Source of the DNA: Gorsachius magnificus
Lineage: Eukaryota > Chordata > Aves > Pelecaniformes > Ardeidae
Length of the DNA: 64,000 nucleotides
NCBI GenBank assembly: GCA_034008185.1
Contig: CM067082.1
Coordinates: forward strand, 55,449,586-55,513,585
Direction: 5' to 3'
A program made the translations under genes and the position numbers. The stretch's first letter is position 1; each line of letters starts with the position of its first letter. The notes under the pieces are model-generated. The model worked only from the letters and a program-made list of their open reading frames with translations. It ran no database searches and was not told where the DNA came from. Of the stretch, positions 62,101 to 64,000 are shown piece after piece.

Positions 62101-64000
62101 ATGACATCCTGAGCCTACTGAAGTAAATGGAAACCTTCCAGTTATTTAATGGGAGCCAATTTTTTTCTCAGTACTAATTTTATCATCAGAGAAGTATATT
62201 GTGAAAGAAGACAAGATTGTGGTGGAAATAGTCCTGATCTGACCTGAAGCATGTGGTGAGAAGAAAAGATGCTAGTTAGTGTGTACATGAAGAAGTGAAA
62301 ACCTTAATATATGGTTCATGTAGTATTTCTTGCTAAAGTACATGGGTAGGAAATAATAGTACTGCAAGCAATTTCAAGCAAAAGGTAAAAATTAGGTTTT
62401 GGAGTGGTTTTTGTATGCTTTTGGTGGGATAAGCAGATAACTACAAAGAAAACTAAACCATCTCATTCCAGTGGTGCTGTATAAACTTTGAGAGGGCTTT
62501 TTCTTACAATGCAATGTGTTGAAAACTCATTATATTATTTAGGAGGTGTTAAGGTTTGTTCTAATTTTACTTTCCTGCACTGAATTCCTCATTGTGGGCA
62601 CAGCTCTATAGAAAGTCCTGACTCCTGGGTTAAGCACCAACAAAAATGTTCTTATTCCTAAGTTCCAGGGTGAGGAGAGCAGCAGAAATCTTGGCCTGAA
62701 TAAGATCACTTACTTTTCTAGGTCCAGATCATGGTGACTTTGTGTAATAATTACTCTGTCTAATATTTAAGTTGTTTTCTACATTAAACCAGTGAATTCA
62801 TGGAGCAGAGAACTGGTTTGGACTCCCTACTCTGAGCTGCCCTTGCCTCCTATGCAACTTGGAACTTTTTGGAGATGACGTTTTCAAACCCAAAGAAAAA
62901 TTGCTATAACTGTGTGCAGCCTTGATAGTCAAGATAGCCAGTCTCTCCTTATACATTCTGGATGATGCTATGCAGTTTTACAATAGTATACTCACTCTTC
63001 AGGCAATATTTAATGTAGAAGGAAAAAAGTTTAAAGCCAATGGAAAGTCCAGACAGGATTGCGCTGTGGATGTCAGCATCACTCAACAACCATCACCAGG
63101 CAGCCTTCGCCCTTTTTTTTTCCACCTCACTAGCTGGAAGAATTACAGCCACATAACACTGTTTCAAAGGGAGATTTTCAAAGGGAAGCTCTTTCAGGAG
63201 CAACCCCCACTTCTTCCATTTGACCCAGACAGGAAGTTTTTCTTTCTTTCATAAATCCTGGGGAAAAATCCCACAGATGTTGCATTCCCCAGAGGCTGGC
63301 CTGGGACTGTCCCGCTGTGATGTAACCCTCTGCTTTGCTTTCAACAGTGCTGTGTCTGTGAACCATGATAATTTTACCAGGTGCTTATGTCCTGGCGTTG
63401 CGATGAAAGACTCAATTCTTTCCCAGTCATTTCTCTTCCTAATTTGCTGAGGGAAAACTGGTTACTTGCAGGTGCTGCAATACTCAAGCTAAACTGGTGT
63501 TTGTCAGAGAAACGAATGTAAAAGTAAGGTAGAGGTAGCGGACCTTAGTAAACAAAGTAAAGGCTACAGAAAAACATAGCGAAACCATGTCCTCTTAAGT
63601 CCATTGTAAATAATAGAGTCTGCAAAGGTCTTCTACCAGGTCAGCTCTCTTTGGCTTGCATTTCAGCAAAGCCAATTCCACTGCTGTTCAGTCTAAACCT
63701 GTGAAGTTCCTTCAAAGAAGCCACAGTCAGTGGATACAAAACCTGAGGAAAAATAAGAGCAATCTTTGTTTCTCTTTTCTGTTGAACTGGACTGAGCAGT
63801 CTAACATATTTGGTGGTACAAAGCATTTCTGGGATGATTCATTCTGAAATTTAATTGGATGCAGTCAATCTTTTCCAGTACCTCCTGAAGGTAGAGAATG
63901 AACTTTTTTCCTTAGCACACCCAGCATAGAAGCAAAGACACTCTTTCCCTTACATCATGCTTTTTCTTCTGAATTGTCTTTGTTGCTGTTTTCTTTCTTG

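Larger units (their letters stand above)
50701..64000. other. Unique AT-rich non-coding DNA, no gene recognised
   Basis: I see no supported gene. A GC-richer patch at about 51,540-52,220 ends in CTTTGAGTCTCTTTACTC, which vaguely recalls LTR ends, but it lacks clear termini or a duplication. An exon-like 38-base interval lies at 57,136-57,173 (finding only). Simple repeats at 54,377, 56,839 and 59,131 are listed separately. Confidence 0.6.

Noticed and set aside
1..64000. tRNA, rRNA, CRISPR, operon or phage features
   Set aside because: None was seen on either strand by inspection, and the sequence is clearly vertebrate in character.

Overview
This window looks like non-coding nuclear DNA from a bird. 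The evidence is AT-rich, intron- or intergenic-like sequence with no convincing host protein-coding exon, interrupted by CR1-type non-LTR retrotransposons. These include two copies of one relatively young subfamily with the typical octamer tail (TAGAATCA repeats on the + strand). There is also one solitary LTR whose ends and internal landmarks match the avian ERVL-type LTR family that I know from neoavian genomes. I cannot name the species or the host locus. A long intron or an intergenic desert fits equally well.

Layout. 1-16.4 kb is mostly unique AT-rich DNA with a G-quadruplex-type run (1885-1912), a GC/CpG-richer block (about 6420-7020) and traces of old palindromic repeats. 16.4-28.7 kb is retrotransposon-rich. 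It holds three degraded ancient CR1/L3-like reverse transcriptase fragments (about 16.5-16.76, 20.46-21.13 and 24.60-25.40 kb), two short CR1 3' tails on the + strand (22.6 and 24.3 kb), and a 3.3-kb young CR1 on the - strand (25.40 to about 28.7 kb) that landed inside the third ancient fragment. At 29,607-30,206 lies a solo LTR flanked by a near-perfect 5-bp duplication. 30.2-49.7 kb is unique DNA with several ancient palindromic (MITE-like) repeats near 35.6, 37.8 and 38.3 kb. At 49,728-50,700 is a second, shorter copy of the young CR1, also on the - strand. The remainder, to 64 kb, is unique DNA with a few simple repeats.

The only real protein-coding information is in the CR1s. The large copy carries part of ORF1 (a GDSL/SGNH-type esterase) and ORF2 (the C-terminal end of the endonuclease plus an almost complete reverse transcriptase). 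Both are broken: a frameshift at the end of ORF1, an internal deletion removing the endonuclease core, a frameshift between endonuclease and reverse transcriptase, and one in-frame stop within the reverse transcriptase. No copy is capable of autonomous movement. No tRNA, rRNA, CRISPR array, operon or bacterial feature was seen. I found no clear undescribed system. The most useful leads are the nested CR1 history, the EN-deleted CR1, a set of palindromic repeats and hairpins, and a few weakly supported candidate non-coding exons.
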